Shown here: positions 51,577 through 60,055 of the stretch, one piece after another | Layout of the letters: every line of letters begins with the position of its first letter | Position numbering within the stretch: position 1 is the stretch's first letter | Source of the DNA: Streptomyces toyocaensis | Lineage (GTDB): Bacteria; Actinomycetota; Actinomycetes; Streptomycetales; Streptomycetaceae | Reading direction: 5' to 3' | DNA: 64,000 bases | NCBI RefSeq assembly: GCF_000725125.1 | Contig: NZ_JFCB01000008.1 | Location: 124,001 to 188,000, forward strand | Made by a program: the position numbers and the translations under genes | The notes under the pieces: generated by a model | The model's database searches: none | Told to the model about the DNA's origin: nothing | Seen by the model: the letters and a program-made list of their open reading frames with translations, nothing else

Positions 51577-52548
51577 ATGCCCTTCGCCCGCCTGGCGACA
51601 GCGACGACCCCCACCTGCCACATCGGTCTCGGCCTCGCCGCGATCGGCCGGCCCGGCTACATCAACCTCGGCCGCGACCACGACCTCGGAGAGGACCGCA
51701 GCGTCGAGGCACTGCGCGGTCGCACCCACGAACTCCTCGACGCCGCCTACGCCCAGGGCGTGCGCTACTTCGACGCGGCCCGCTCGTACGGCCGCTCCGA
51801 GGAGTTCCTGGCCGACTGGCTGAACGGCCACCCCGAGGCCGACGACGTGGTCGTCGGCAGCAAATGGGGTTACACCTACGCCGCCGGCTGGTCCACCGAC
51901 GCCGAGCGGCACGAGGTCAAGGACCACTCGCTCGCCGCGTACGAGCGTCAGCGCGCCGAGTCCCACGCGCTGCTCGGCGACCGGCTCGACCTCTACCAGA
52001 TCCACTCGGTGACCCCGGAGAGCCCCGCCCTCACCGACAAGGAGCTGCACGTCCGGCTCGCCGAGGCCGCGGAGCGCGGACTCACCGTCGGCTTCTCCAC
52101 CAGCGGTCCGGCCCAGGCGGACGCCATCCGCGCCGCGCTCGCCGTCACGGTCGACGGCGAACCCCTGTTCCGTACCGTGCAGTCCACCTACAACGCCCTG
52201 GAGACCTCCGCAGGGCCGGCGCTCGCCGAGGCGCACGAGGCGGGGCTCACGGTCATCGTCAAGGAGGGCATGGCCAACGGCCGGCTGGCCGCGCCGAACG
52301 CCCCCGAGGCGCTGCGCGCCGTCGCCGAGGCGGCGGGCGTGGGCCCCGACGCAGTCGCCCTCGCCGTGGTCCTGCGACAGCCGTGGGCCGGTGTCGTCCT
52401 GTCCGGGGCCGCGACCGCCACCCAGCTCGCCTCCAATCTGCACGCCGCCGCCGTCGACCTCACCGACGACCAGGTGTCGCGCCTCACCGCCCTGGCCGAG
52501 GAGCCGGGCGTCTACTGGGAGCGGCGCGGGCAACTGCCCTGGCACTGA
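51577..52548 (+). CDS. Aldo/keto reductase
   Basis: 323 aa from ATG 51577 with GACGGAG upstream. The catalytic tetrad is visible: Asp and Tyr in YFDAARSYGRSEEF, Lys in VVGSKWGYTY and His in YQIHSVTPE. It reduces aldehydes or ketones with NADPH in the cytoplasm; the substrate is unknown. The C-terminal cofactor loop is in LSGAATATQLASNL. Confidence 0.88.
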   Translation: MPFARLATATTPTCHIGLGLAAIGRPGYINLGRDHDLGEDRSVEALRGRTHELLDAAYAQGVRYFDAARSYGRSEEFLADWLNGHPEADDVVVGSKWGYTYAAGWSTDAERHEVKDHSLAAYERQRAESHALLGDRLDLYQIHSVTPESPALTDKELHVRLAEAAERGLTVGFSTSGPAQADAIRAALAVTVDGEPLFRTVQSTYNALETSAGPALAEAHEAGLTVIVKEGMANGRLAAPNAPEALRAVAEAAGVGPDAVALAVVLRQPWAGVVLSGAATATQLASNLHAAAVDLTDDQVSRLTALAEEPGVYWERRGQLPWH

Positions 52549-52598
52549 GCGGCCGCACTCCGGGAGCCCTCCACGCCGTGAGACTCGTACGCCTTGAA

Positions 52599-52616
52599 TG
52601 AGACATGAATGTCTCA
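52599..52616. promoter_or_regulatory. TetR operator: 18-bp palindrome
   Basis: TGAGACAT-GA-ATGTCTCA, a perfect 8-bp inverted repeat, lies just upstream of -10 TACTGT (52624-52629), which is 6 nt from ATG 52636. The site overlaps the expected -35 region, so autorepression by the TetR protein is likely. Confidence 0.75.
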
Positions 52617-52635
52617 TCTGCGGTACTGTTGTTTC

Positions 52636-53205
52636 ATGGCTGTCGACCGTGACCACGTGCTGCGCAGTGCCGCCGCCCTGCTGACCCGTAAATCCACCGC
52701 GACCATGGACGAGGTCGCCAAGGCCGCCGGGATCAGCCGCGCCACCCTGCACCGGCAGTTCGCCGGACGGGACGCGCTGGTCCGGGCGCTGGAGGCGCTA
52801 GGGATCGCGGAGTGCGAGGCCGCCCTGGAGGCGGCCCGGCCCGGCGAGGGGCCCGCCACCGACGCCGTGCGCCGTCTGGTCGCCGAGGTCGAACCGCACG
52901 CCGGCCTGCTCGCGTTCCTCTACAGCGAGAACCAGCTGTTCGAGGGCGAGGAGCAGAACGAGGGCTGGACCAGGATCGACGAGGCCGTCGCCGGCCTCTT
53001 CCGGCGCGGCCAGGCGAGCGGCGAGTTCCGGATCGACCTCACCCCGGCCTGGCTCACCGAGGCCCTCTACGGGCTGCTCGCCTCCGCCGCCTGGGCGGTC
53101 GCCGAGGGCCGCGTCGCCCCCAAGGACTTCACCCACATGATCGTCGAGCTGCTGCTCGGCGGCGTACGACGCCAGGGCGACCCGGCGCGGAGGAACGCGT
53201 CATGA
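52636..53205 (+). CDS. TetR-family regulator of the adjacent MFS exporter
   Basis: 189 aa from leaderless ATG 52636. The HTH is at about 8-50 (ATMDEVAKAAGISRATLHRQFAGRDALVRA); the rest is the helical ligand domain. It overlaps the MFS gene by ATGA, so both are made from one mRNA controlled by the palindrome at 52599-52616. Ligand unknown. Confidence 0.9.
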   Translation: MAVDRDHVLRSAAALLTRKSTATMDEVAKAAGISRATLHRQFAGRDALVRALEALGIAECEAALEAARPGEGPATDAVRRLVAEVEPHAGLLAFLYSENQLFEGEEQNEGWTRIDEAVAGLFRRGQASGEFRIDLTPAWLTEALYGLLASAAWAVAEGRVAPKDFTHMIVELLLGGVRRQGDPARRNAS

Positions 53206-54737
53206 CCAGCGCACTGCACCCGGCGACCACGGCCGAGGAGGCCAAGCGCCCGGGCCGGTGGCTCGCGCTCTCCGTCCTGGTGCTCGCCGTGCTGCTGGTG
53301 GCCGTCGACGCGACCGTCCTCGGTCTGGCCACCCCCTACATCAGCGAGGACCTCGCGCCCACCGGCAGCCAGTTGCTGTGGATCGGTGACGTCTACTCCT
53401 TCGTCATCGCCGGTCTGCTCGTCTCCATGGGCAGCCTCGGCGACCGCGTCGGCCGCAAGCGGATCCTCCTCTGGGGCGCCACCGCGTTCGGCGCGATATC
53501 CGTGCTCAACGCCTACGCGCACACACCCGAGGTGATGATTCTCGCGCGCGCCCTGCTCGGTGTCGCCGGCGCCACCCTCATGCCCGCCACCCTCGCCCTG
53601 ATCCGCAACCTCTTCCACGACCCGCGCGAACGCAGCCTCGCCATCGGCATCTGGGGCGCGACCGCCTCGGCGGGCACCGCCCTCGGGCCGATCCTGGGCG
53701 GCTTCCTCCTCGAGCACTTCTGGTGGGGCTCGGTCTTCCTGATCAACCTGCCCGTGATGGCCGTCCTGGTGGCCGTCGGCGTCAAGCTGCTCCCCGAGTC
53801 CCGCACCCCGAACCCGGGACCGTGGGACCTGACCAGCGTGGTCCTGTCACTGGTCGGCATGATCGGCGTGGTCTACGCGGTGAAGGAGGCCGCCAGTCAC
53901 GGCCTCGGCTGGTCCGTCCCGGTCGCGGGACTGCTGGGCGGGGCCGCCCTGTACGGCTTCGTACGCCGTCAGTTCAGCCTTCCGGCGCCGCTGCTCGACA
54001 TGCGGCTGTTCCGCCACCGCGGCTTCAGCGGCGCCGTACTGGCCGACCTGCTGACCATCCTCGGCCTGTCCGGACTGGTGTTCTTCCTGTCGCAGTACCT
54101 GCAACTCGTCCAGGGCCGACGCCCGTTCGAGGCGGGACTGGCCGAACTGCCCGCCGCGATCGGCGCGGTGGCGGCCGGACTGGTCGCGGGCCGGGCCGCC
54201 CGGCGGTTCTCGGTGCGCTCGGTCGTCGCCGGAGGACTCGCGGCGATCGGTCTGGCGCTGGCCGCGCTGACGGTGATCGGGCAGTCCACCGGCTACCCCC
54301 TGCTCGGGGCCGCACTGCTGGTGGTCGGCCTGGGCGCCGGCTTCTCCTTCACGGTGACCGCCGACGTGATCCTCTCCAGCGTGCCCAAGGAACAGGCGGG
54401 CGCCGCCTCCGCCGTCTCCGAGACGGCCTACGAACTGGGCGCGGCCCTCGGCATCGCCGTGCTCGGCTCCGTCGTGACCGGTGTCTACCGCGGTTTCACC
54501 GGCCCCGCGGGCACCCCGGCAGCCGCGCACGAGTCGCTGGGCGGCGCGGTGGAAGCGGCGTCGTCCCTCCCCGCCCACACCGCCGGGCCCATGCTGGACG
54601 CGGCGCGGCAGGCCTTCGTCGACGGCCTCACCCTGGCCGCGGGAGCGGGAGCAACGGTCCTCCTGGCAGCGGCAGCGGCGTCGTGGTTCATGCTCCGGGA
54701 CCAACGCCTGGACAACGCCCCCCACTCGGCCGACTGA
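53202..54737 (+). CDS. MFS multidrug efflux transporter (DHA2, 14 spans)
   Basis: 511 aa from ATG 53202. About 14 hydrophobic segments, motif A in GSLGDRVGRKRILLWG and motif C-like GATASAGTALGPILGGFLL match SmvA/QacA/EmrB-type drug-proton antiporters. Asp near the first helix (VAVDATVLGLA) is typical for cation recognition. Regulated with the TetR gene upstream. Confidence 0.92.
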   Translation: MTSALHPATTAEEAKRPGRWLALSVLVLAVLLVAVDATVLGLATPYISEDLAPTGSQLLWIGDVYSFVIAGLLVSMGSLGDRVGRKRILLWGATAFGAISVLNAYAHTPEVMILARALLGVAGATLMPATLALIRNLFHDPRERSLAIGIWGATASAGTALGPILGGFLLEHFWWGSVFLINLPVMAVLVAVGVKLLPESRTPNPGPWDLTSVVLSLVGMIGVVYAVKEAASHGLGWSVPVAGLLGGAALYGFVRRQFSLPAPLLDMRLFRHRGFSGAVLADLLTILGLSGLVFFLSQYLQLVQGRRPFEAGLAELPAAIGAVAAGLVAGRAARRFSVRSVVAGGLAAIGLALAALTVIGQSTGYPLLGAALLVVGLGAGFSFTVTADVILSSVPKEQAGAASAVSETAYELGAALGIAVLGSVVTGVYRGFTGPAGTPAAAHESLGGAVEAASSLPAHTAGPMLDAARQAFVDGLTLAAGAGATVLLAAAAASWFMLRDQRLDNAPHSAD

Positions 54738-54815
54738 CGGTCACCCGGCGGGCGCGGGGGACCGCGCCACGGCAGTGTCTCCCGGCCCATTCGGGTCCAA
54801 CGGCTGTGCGGCCGA

Positions 54816-54860
54816 CCCGGGGGCGCGGGGAACCGCGCGACGAGCCACGGACGCACCCGG
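54816..54860 (-). repeat. Intergenic repeat element, copy D
   Basis: In reverse it reads GTGGCTCGTCGCGCGGTTCC then CCGCGCCCCCGGG, close to copy A. It lies between two convergent genes. Confidence 0.6.
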
Positions 54861-54908
54861 GACCGAAAGGCGGCCCGAGCCCGCCCGGCTCCCCTCGGGA
54901 AGCCGCCG

Positions 54909-55580
54909 CTACGCCGCCTTCGCCTTGCTCGCGTACATGTCGACGTACTCCTGGCCGGACAGCCGCATCACCTCGGCCATCACCGAGTCGGTCACCGCGC
55001 GCAGGACATAGCGGTCGCGGTCCATGCCCTCGTAGCGGGAGAACTCCATCGCCTCACCGAAGCGGACCGTGACCCTGCCGGGCCGGGGCAGACCCGCGCC
55101 TCCGGGCTGGAGCTTGTCCGTGCCGATCATGGCGAACGGCACCACGGGGGCGCCGGTCATCAGAGTGAGGCGGGCGATGCCGGTACGGCCCCGGTACAGC
55201 CGCCCGTCGGGGGAGCGGGTGCCCTCCGGGTAGATGCCGAAGACGTTGCCCTCCTCCAGCACCCGGCGCCCGGTCATCAGCGCCGCCACCCCGCCCCGGC
55301 CGCCGTCGCGGTCGACCGGGATCATGCCGACGCCGGTGAAGAACCACGCCATCAGCCGGCCCTTGAGACCCTTGCCGGTCACGTACTCGTCCTTGCCGAT
55401 GAAGAAGACCTGACGGTCGCAGACGATCGGCAGGACGATCGAGTCGATGAACGTCAGATGGTTGCCGGCGAGGATCACGGGACCGTCGCCCGGGATGTTC
55501 TCCGCACCCTCCACCCGTGGGCGGAACATCAGGCGCATGATCGGACCGAGCACTGCCTTGATGAGTGCGAAGCGGGACAA
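54909..55580 (-). CDS. 1-acyl-sn-glycerol-3-phosphate acyltransferase (PlsC-like)
   Basis: 223 aa from TTG 55580, which has GGAGGG 6 nt upstream. The acyltransferase motifs NHLTFIDSIVLP (N-H-x4-D), GVGMIPVDRDGG and YPEGTRSPDGRLY are intact. It acylates lysophosphatidate or a related lysophospholipid at the membrane. It is divergent from the glpQ-like phosphodiesterase, with a PHO box in the shared region. Confidence 0.88.
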   Translation of the reverse strand: MSRFALIKAVLGPIMRLMFRPRVEGAENIPGDGPVILAGNHLTFIDSIVLPIVCDRQVFFIGKDEYVTGKGLKGRLMAWFFTGVGMIPVDRDGGRGGVAALMTGRRVLEEGNVFGIYPEGTRSPDGRLYRGRTGIARLTLMTGAPVVPFAMIGTDKLQPGGAGLPRPGRVTVRFGEAMEFSRYEGMDRDRYVLRAVTDSVMAEVMRLSGQEYVDMYASKAKAA

Positions 55581-55683
55581 CGGACCCTCCGGTGGGGAAC
55601 GGACGTCGAACGAATGCGGTATGAGTCTGTGCAGGTGAGGACATTACTCGCGGCCCGGGGGGTTGCGCACATCGGGCTCGTGG

Positions 55684-55727
55684 GAGTTCACCAGGGTCTT
55701 ACTCACTTTTGACCCGGGTTCACCCGC
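55684..55727 (+). promoter_or_regulatory. PHO box: four 11-nt direct repeat units
   Basis: GAGTTCACCAG, GGTCTTACTCA, CTTTTGACCCG and GGTTCACCCGC follow each other with an exact 11-nt period. The outer two match the Streptomyces PhoP repeat unit GTTCACC well, the inner two weakly. The orientation points to the phosphodiesterase gene starting at 55999. Nothing else is recognised in the 418-bp gap 55581-55998. Confidence 0.7.
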
Positions 55728-55998
55728 GGTGGCCTGCCCGTGGGCGGCGCGCGACACGGCCGTCACGCCGTGACGCGCGTCGCCCGGGCCGGCGCGCCGC
55801 ACGGGTGCCCCGGACCGGCCGGCCCAACCGGACGAGCCGTCACATCCCCGCAGGAATACGACGGGGGTACGTCATCCGCATGAGGGGCGTACGACACGCG
55901 ACATCACCCGTCTGTTCGGTCCGGGGTCTCCCGCCGGTCATCCACGCCCACCTACGATCGGCCCGCACCGGACGAGCCGACACCAGGAGGACCCACTC

Positions 55999-57168
55999 AT
56001 GGCAACGCGGGAGTCGAACGAACAGGCGGACGGAACCGGACGGCGTGCCCTCCTCGGCGCGGCCGTGCTCGGCGCCTCGGGAACGGTCCTGGGGCTGGGC
56101 GGCACGGCACGAGCGGCGGACGCCCGGCACGGCGGCGGCAGAGGGCTGAAGGGCCTGCCCGTCCCCACGATCATCGGCCACCGCGGAGCCAGCGGCTACC
56201 GGCCCGAGCACACCCTCGGCTCGTACCAGCTCGCCCTCGACATGGGCGCGGACGTCGTCGAGGCAGGCGACCTGGTACCGACCAGGGACGGTCACCTCGT
56301 CTGCCGTCACGAACCGGAGATCGGCGGCACCACGGACGTCGCCGACCACCCCGAGTTCGCCGGCCGCCGGACCACCAAGACACTGGACGGCGCCTCCGTC
56401 ACCGGCTGGTTCACCGAGGACTTCACCCTCGCCGAACTGAAGCGGCTGCGCGCCGTCGAGCGCATCCCCGCCAACCGCCCGCACAACACCCTCTACAACG
56501 GCCGCTGGGAGATCCCCACCTTCGAGGAGGTGCTGCGCTGGCAGGACGAACAGACCCGCAAGCGCGGCAAGCAGGTCTGGATCTACCCCGAGACCAAGCA
56601 CCCCACCTACTTCCGCGGTCTCGGACTGGGCCTGGAGGAGCGGGTCGCGGCGATCCTGCGCAAGCACGGCAAGCACCGCAGGAACTCGCCGGTCATCCTC
56701 CAGTCGTTCGAACCGACCGGCGTCCAGCGGCTCCGCGGGCTCGTGGACAACCCGCTCGTGGTCCTCCTGTCCGGTGCGAACAGCCGTCCCTGGGACTTCG
56801 TCGAGTCGGGCGACCCGCGCACCGTCGCCGATCTCGTCACGCCCGAGGGCCTGAAGGAGATCGCCTCCTACGCCCAGGGCATCGGCCCCACCCTCGACCT
56901 GGTCATCCCGCGCGACGCGGGCGGCAGGCTCACCCGGCCCACCGCGCTGGTGCGTGACGCCCACCGGGCCGGTCTGATCCTGCACCCCTACACCCTGCGC
57001 AACGAGAACCCCTTCCTGCCCGCCGACTTCCGCCGGGGCACCGACCCCGACGCCTACGGGGACGTCTTCGGCGCCTACCGGACGTACTTCGCCACCGGCA
57101 TCGACGGTGTCTTCACCGACCACCCGGACACCGGGCTGCTGGCCCGCGAGGACTTCGTCAACGACTGA
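55999..57168 (+). CDS. glpQ1: Tat-exported glycerophosphodiester phosphodiesterase
   Basis: 389 aa from ATG 55999 with AGGAGG upstream. Twin arginines at 15-16 precede a hydrophobic stretch and an ARAAD-type cleavage site near 40. The GDPD core shows His61 in IGHRGASGYRPE, Glu70, and His104 in VCRHEPEIGG, the acid-base and metal ligands. It releases glycerol-3-phosphate from glycerophosphodiesters. S. coelicolor glpQ1 (SCO1565) is in the same neighbourhood and belongs to the PhoP regulon; the PHO box agrees. Name by position. Confidence 0.9.
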   Translation: MATRESNEQADGTGRRALLGAAVLGASGTVLGLGGTARAADARHGGGRGLKGLPVPTIIGHRGASGYRPEHTLGSYQLALDMGADVVEAGDLVPTRDGHLVCRHEPEIGGTTDVADHPEFAGRRTTKTLDGASVTGWFTEDFTLAELKRLRAVERIPANRPHNTLYNGRWEIPTFEEVLRWQDEQTRKRGKQVWIYPETKHPTYFRGLGLGLEERVAAILRKHGKHRRNSPVILQSFEPTGVQRLRGLVDNPLVVLLSGANSRPWDFVESGDPRTVADLVTPEGLKEIASYAQGIGPTLDLVIPRDAGGRLTRPTALVRDAHRAGLILHPYTLRNENPFLPADFRRGTDPDAYGDVFGAYRTYFATGIDGVFTDHPDTGLLAREDFVND

Positions 57169-57199
57169 GGCGCCGAGCCCCCGGTGGGGGTGAACCGCG

Positions 57200-57231
57200 G
57201 GCCGCCCCGGGCAACCCCGCCCGGGGCGGCC
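57200..57231 (+). terminator. Terminator after the phosphodiesterase gene
   Basis: Perfect 13-bp arms (57200-57212, 57219-57231) and a 6-nt loop, 15 bp before the next ATG. Confidence 0.82.
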
Positions 57232-57245
57232 GAGTCGTTGCGCGT

Positions 57246-57764
57246 ATGACACACGAGCCGGCGTACGAACTGGTCGTCTCCCTCCGTCCGCTGCTGCGTG
57301 CGGAGGCCGCGGCCGAGGCGCCCGACTGCGGAGCCGAAGCGGGCGATCTCGAACAGGCGGTCTGGCTCCGCCTGCTGGAGCGCCTCGCCACCGACGGCCC
57401 GCCGCCCGACCCGCCGGGCTGGCTCCGCCGGGTCGTCCGCGCCGAGGCCCGCCGCGCCCGCCGTACCGCCCGCCGGGAAACGGCGCTGAGCGGCGAGCCC
57501 GCCGACACCGGCCGCCCCGGCCCCGAGGAGGTGGCCCTGGCCGCCGCCCGCCGGCGCGCCCTCCGGGACGCCGTACGGCGGCTGCCCGGCCGCTGCCCCC
57601 GGCTGATCGAGGCCCTGCTGTCCCCACGAGATCCGACATACCGGGAAATCGCAGGGGAGTTGGGTATCTCACAGGGCAGCCTCGGCCCGGAACGTTCCAG
57701 ATGCCTGGGATGTCTGCGGCGTTTGCTCACACCGGAGGTTGCGGCGCGCCGAGGACGGGGATAG
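57246..57764 (+). CDS. ECF-type RNA polymerase sigma factor
   Basis: 172 aa from ATG 57246. A shortened region 2 (GDLEQAVWLRLLERL, GWLRRVVRAEARRARR) and a region 4 helix-turn-helix (PTYREIAGELGISQGSLGPERSRCLGCLRRLL) are visible. It starts only 15 bp past a hairpin. No anti-sigma gene is adjacent, so its trigger is unknown. Confidence 0.82.
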   Translation: MTHEPAYELVVSLRPLLRAEAAAEAPDCGAEAGDLEQAVWLRLLERLATDGPPPDPPGWLRRVVRAEARRARRTARRETALSGEPADTGRPGPEEVALAAARRRALRDAVRRLPGRCPRLIEALLSPRDPTYREIAGELGISQGSLGPERSRCLGCLRRLLTPEVAARRGRG

Positions 57765-57809
57765 GAGTGGGGGACGACAGGTGATCAGGTGAGCGGGAGG
57801 CATGCGCAC

Positions 57810-58307
57810 ATGGGCATGAGCGTGACCATCTCTGCGGCGGCCGAGCAGGACGCGGAGCAGATCTTCAGGTTGCAGTACCTGTGCTTCCAGAGCGAAGCGG
57901 CGCTCTACGGCAACTACCGCATCGATCCCCTCGTCCAGACCCTCGACTCGGTGCGCGAGGAGGTCGCCGGCGACTGCGTGGTCGTCGCCCGTCTCGGCGA
58001 CGAGATCGTCGGCTCGGTCCACGGCAGGATCACCGAGGACGGCGCCGCCGCGATCGGCAAGCTCTGCGTCCACCCGCGCCTCCAGGGGCACGGCATCGGC
58101 GCGCGTCTGCTGCGGGCCGCGGAGTCCGCCCTCGCCGGAGAGGGCGGCGCCAGGACGTTCCGCCTGCACGCCGGGCACCGCAGCGAGAGCAACCTGCGGC
58201 TGTACAGCAGGGTCGGCTACCAGCGGGTGGGCACGTCCCGGGGCGCGGACGGCGTACCGATGATCGTCCTGGAGAAGGACGCGGAGACCTACGCGACGAC
58301 CGCCTGA
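57810..58307 (+). CDS. GNAT-family N-acetyltransferase
   Basis: 165 aa from ATG 57810, chosen because GGGAGG (57795-57800) is 9 nt upstream. The CoA site is LCVHPRLQGHGIGARLL, followed by AGHRSESNLRLYSRVGYQRVG. Substrate unknown. Its TGA abuts the stop of the convergent gene, making TGATCA. Confidence 0.87.
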   Translation: MGMSVTISAAAEQDAEQIFRLQYLCFQSEAALYGNYRIDPLVQTLDSVREEVAGDCVVVARLGDEIVGSVHGRITEDGAAAIGKLCVHPRLQGHGIGARLLRAAESALAGEGGARTFRLHAGHRSESNLRLYSRVGYQRVGTSRGADGVPMIVLEKDAETYATTA

Positions 58308-58736
58308 TCAGTCCCCGGGCCGCCGCGGCCGCGCGGCGCGCAGCCAGTACACGGCGGTCAGGGGCAGCAGCACGGGGATGAAGAGGTACCCCATCCCGTA
58401 CTCCGACCACACGGTCGCGTCCGGGAAGGCGGACGGGTCCAGCAGCGTCCAGGTGCCCACGGTCAGTACGCCCACGAGCTCGGCGGCGCAGCACACCAGC
58501 GCCGCCCTGCGGGCCGTCTCCCCGCCCCGCACCAGCGTGTAGGTGATGAAGCCGTAGACCACCCCGGCCAGCGCGGACAGCGTGTAGGCGAGCGGAGCGC
58601 GGTCGAACTCGGTGGCGATCTGGTACGCCGAGCGCGACACCGCGCCGACGACCATCACCCCGTACAGCCACACCAGCAGCAGCCCGGGCCCGCCGATCAG
58701 CCGCGTGCGGTTCGGCTTCTGCTGTGTCGCGGCCAT
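58308..58736 (-). CDS. Small integral membrane protein (four spans)
   Basis: 142 aa from ATG 58736, one base after the stop of the upstream gene. Four hydrophobic segments (LLLVWLYGVMVVGAV, LSALAGVVYGFITYTLV, LVCCAAELVGVLTVGTW, YLFIPVLLPLTAVYWL) are separated by short loops. No known family recognised. Coupled to the neighbouring small membrane protein, so they may form one complex. Confidence 0.8.
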   Translation of the reverse strand: MAATQQKPNRTRLIGGPGLLLVWLYGVMVVGAVSRSAYQIATEFDRAPLAYTLSALAGVVYGFITYTLVRGGETARRAALVCCAAELVGVLTVGTWTLLDPSAFPDATVWSEYGMGYLFIPVLLPLTAVYWLRAARPRRPGD

Positions 58737-58737
58737 C

Positions 58738-59097
58738 TCAGCCTCCCCAGATGTCGAAAAGGCGCACCTCGAGCACGGCCAGCACGACACCGCTCGCGGC
58801 GACCGTCAGCGATCCCCAGCGGGAGCGCTCGCCCAGCGACAGGAAACCCGCCGCGGGGACGCACGCGAACGAGCCGAGCAGATACGCCACGAAGACGGTC
58901 GTGCCCTGTTCCGGCTTCTCGCCCTGGGCCAGTCGCACGATCCCGACGACGAGCTGCACGAGCGCCAGCAGCGTGACCACGGCCATGCCGATGAAGTGCC
59001 AGTCCTTCGTCGGCTGATCACGGTAGGCGGCCCACCCGCACCAGGCGGCGAGCGACAACGCGGCGACACCGGTCACCACCGTCAGGACATCAAGCAT
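58738..59097 (-). CDS. Small integral membrane protein (four spans), first gene of pair
   Basis: 119 aa from ATG 59097, with TAGGGT 7 nt upstream (complement of 59105-59110), so leaderless. Four hydrophobic segments, including VLTVVTGVAALSLAAW and GMAVVTLLALVQLVVGIVRL. Family not recognised. Forms a two-gene unit with the gene at 58308-58736. Confidence 0.8.
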   Translation of the reverse strand: MLDVLTVVTGVAALSLAAWCGWAAYRDQPTKDWHFIGMAVVTLLALVQLVVGIVRLAQGEKPEQGTTVFVAYLLGSFACVPAAGFLSLGERSRWGSLTVAASGVVLAVLEVRLFDIWGG

Positions 59098-59228
59098 GGC
59101 AGCGACCCTATTACGCCGGAAAAGCCCCGCCGCGCCCGCCCCCGGGGGCGACCGCTCCGGCGTCCCGCGGCGAGCGGCCCGGCGGTCGCCGCCCGGCACG
59201 GTCCGGCCGACCCCGTAGGGTCGATGGC

Positions 59229-59879
59229 ATGACCATTCATGCGCGCGCCCTGCTCTTCGACAACGACGGGACCCTCGTGTCCTCCCTCGAGTCCGTGAAC
59301 CGGTGCTGGACGCGGTGGGCCGTCGAGTACGGCATCACGGCCGAACAGTTCGGGCGGATCGAGCTGCACGGGCGGCCGGCCGCCGAGATAGCCGCCGACC
59401 TGCTGCCCGCCGACGTCGTCCCGGAGGCCGTCGCGCGGATCGAGAACCTGGAGGTGGAGGACGTACCGGGCGGCGGGGTGCACCTGCTGCCGGGCACCCG
59501 GGACGTCCTCGACGCCCTGCCGGCCGAGCGCTGGGCCGTGGTCACCTCCGCCACCCGGCGGCTGGCCGAGGCCCGACTCGACGCCGTCGGCATCCTGCCC
59601 AAGACCCTCGTCGCCGCCGACGACATCACCCGCGGCAAGCCGGACCCCGAGCCCTACCTCCTCGCCGCCCGCGCCCTCGGCGTCGACCCGGCGCACTGCG
59701 TCGTCTTCGAGGACGCCCCGGCCGGGCTGCAGGCCGGGCGCGCCGCCGGCATGAGGACCGTGGCCTTGGCCACAACCCACCAGGCCCACGAGCTGACCGC
59801 CGACCTGGTGGTCGAGGACCTCTCGGCCCTGTCCGTGCTGGTCACGGACGGGGGAGTGGAGATCTCCGTACGCCGCTGA
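59229..59879 (+). CDS. HAD-superfamily phosphatase (sugar-phosphate type)
   Basis: 216 aa from ATG 59229, with TAGGGT 7 nt upstream (59216-59221). HAD motif I is LLFDNDGTLVSS, motif II VVTSATRRL, motif III GKPDPEPYLLAA and motif IV VVFEDAPAGLQAG. The order resembles glycerol-3-phosphate or 2-deoxyglucose-6-phosphate phosphatases. Substrate unknown. Confidence 0.88.
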   Translation: MTIHARALLFDNDGTLVSSLESVNRCWTRWAVEYGITAEQFGRIELHGRPAAEIAADLLPADVVPEAVARIENLEVEDVPGGGVHLLPGTRDVLDALPAERWAVVTSATRRLAEARLDAVGILPKTLVAADDITRGKPDPEPYLLAARALGVDPAHCVVFEDAPAGLQAGRAAGMRTVALATTHQAHELTADLVVEDLSALSVLVTDGGVEISVRR

Positions 59880-59903
59880 CGTGCGGGCCCGGGTGTCTCA
59901 CGA

Positions 59904-59922
59904 CTGTCCAGCATCCGGACAG
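59904..59922. promoter_or_regulatory. Inverted repeat upstream of the metNIQ leader
   Basis: CTGTCC-N7-GGACAG lies about 30 bp before the -10-like TTTACT (59951-59956). Candidate operator for a sulfur or methionine regulator; no factor assigned. Confidence 0.4.
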
Positions 59923-59962
59923 CCGGCCCGGGTAAGGACCAAACGTCTGCTTTACTGATCGC

Positions 59963-60055
59963 ATGACCAGGACGAGCGACCGCATCCCTGCGACCGAGGC
60001 GACCATGACGCCCGGTGCTCGTTGTATGTGTCAGTGCCGAATGTGCGCCTTCTAG
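59963..60055 (+). CDS. Cys/Met-rich leader peptide upstream of metNIQ (putative)
   Basis: A 30-codon frame from ATG 59963, 6 nt after the -10-like TTTACT, ends at TAG 60053-60055. An in-frame ATG at 60005 with GAGG upstream is an alternative start. Its last ten residues are CMCQCRMCAF, with four Cys and two Met. Such run-of-codon peptides cause ribosome-mediated attenuation, and Cys-rich leaders before sulfur genes are known in actinobacteria. The metN start is 210 nt further on, with CTCGC/GCGAG and TCGTG/CACGA pairs between. Function is inferred from position and composition. Confidence 0.6.
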   Translation: MTRTSDRIPATEATMTPGARCMCQCRMCAF

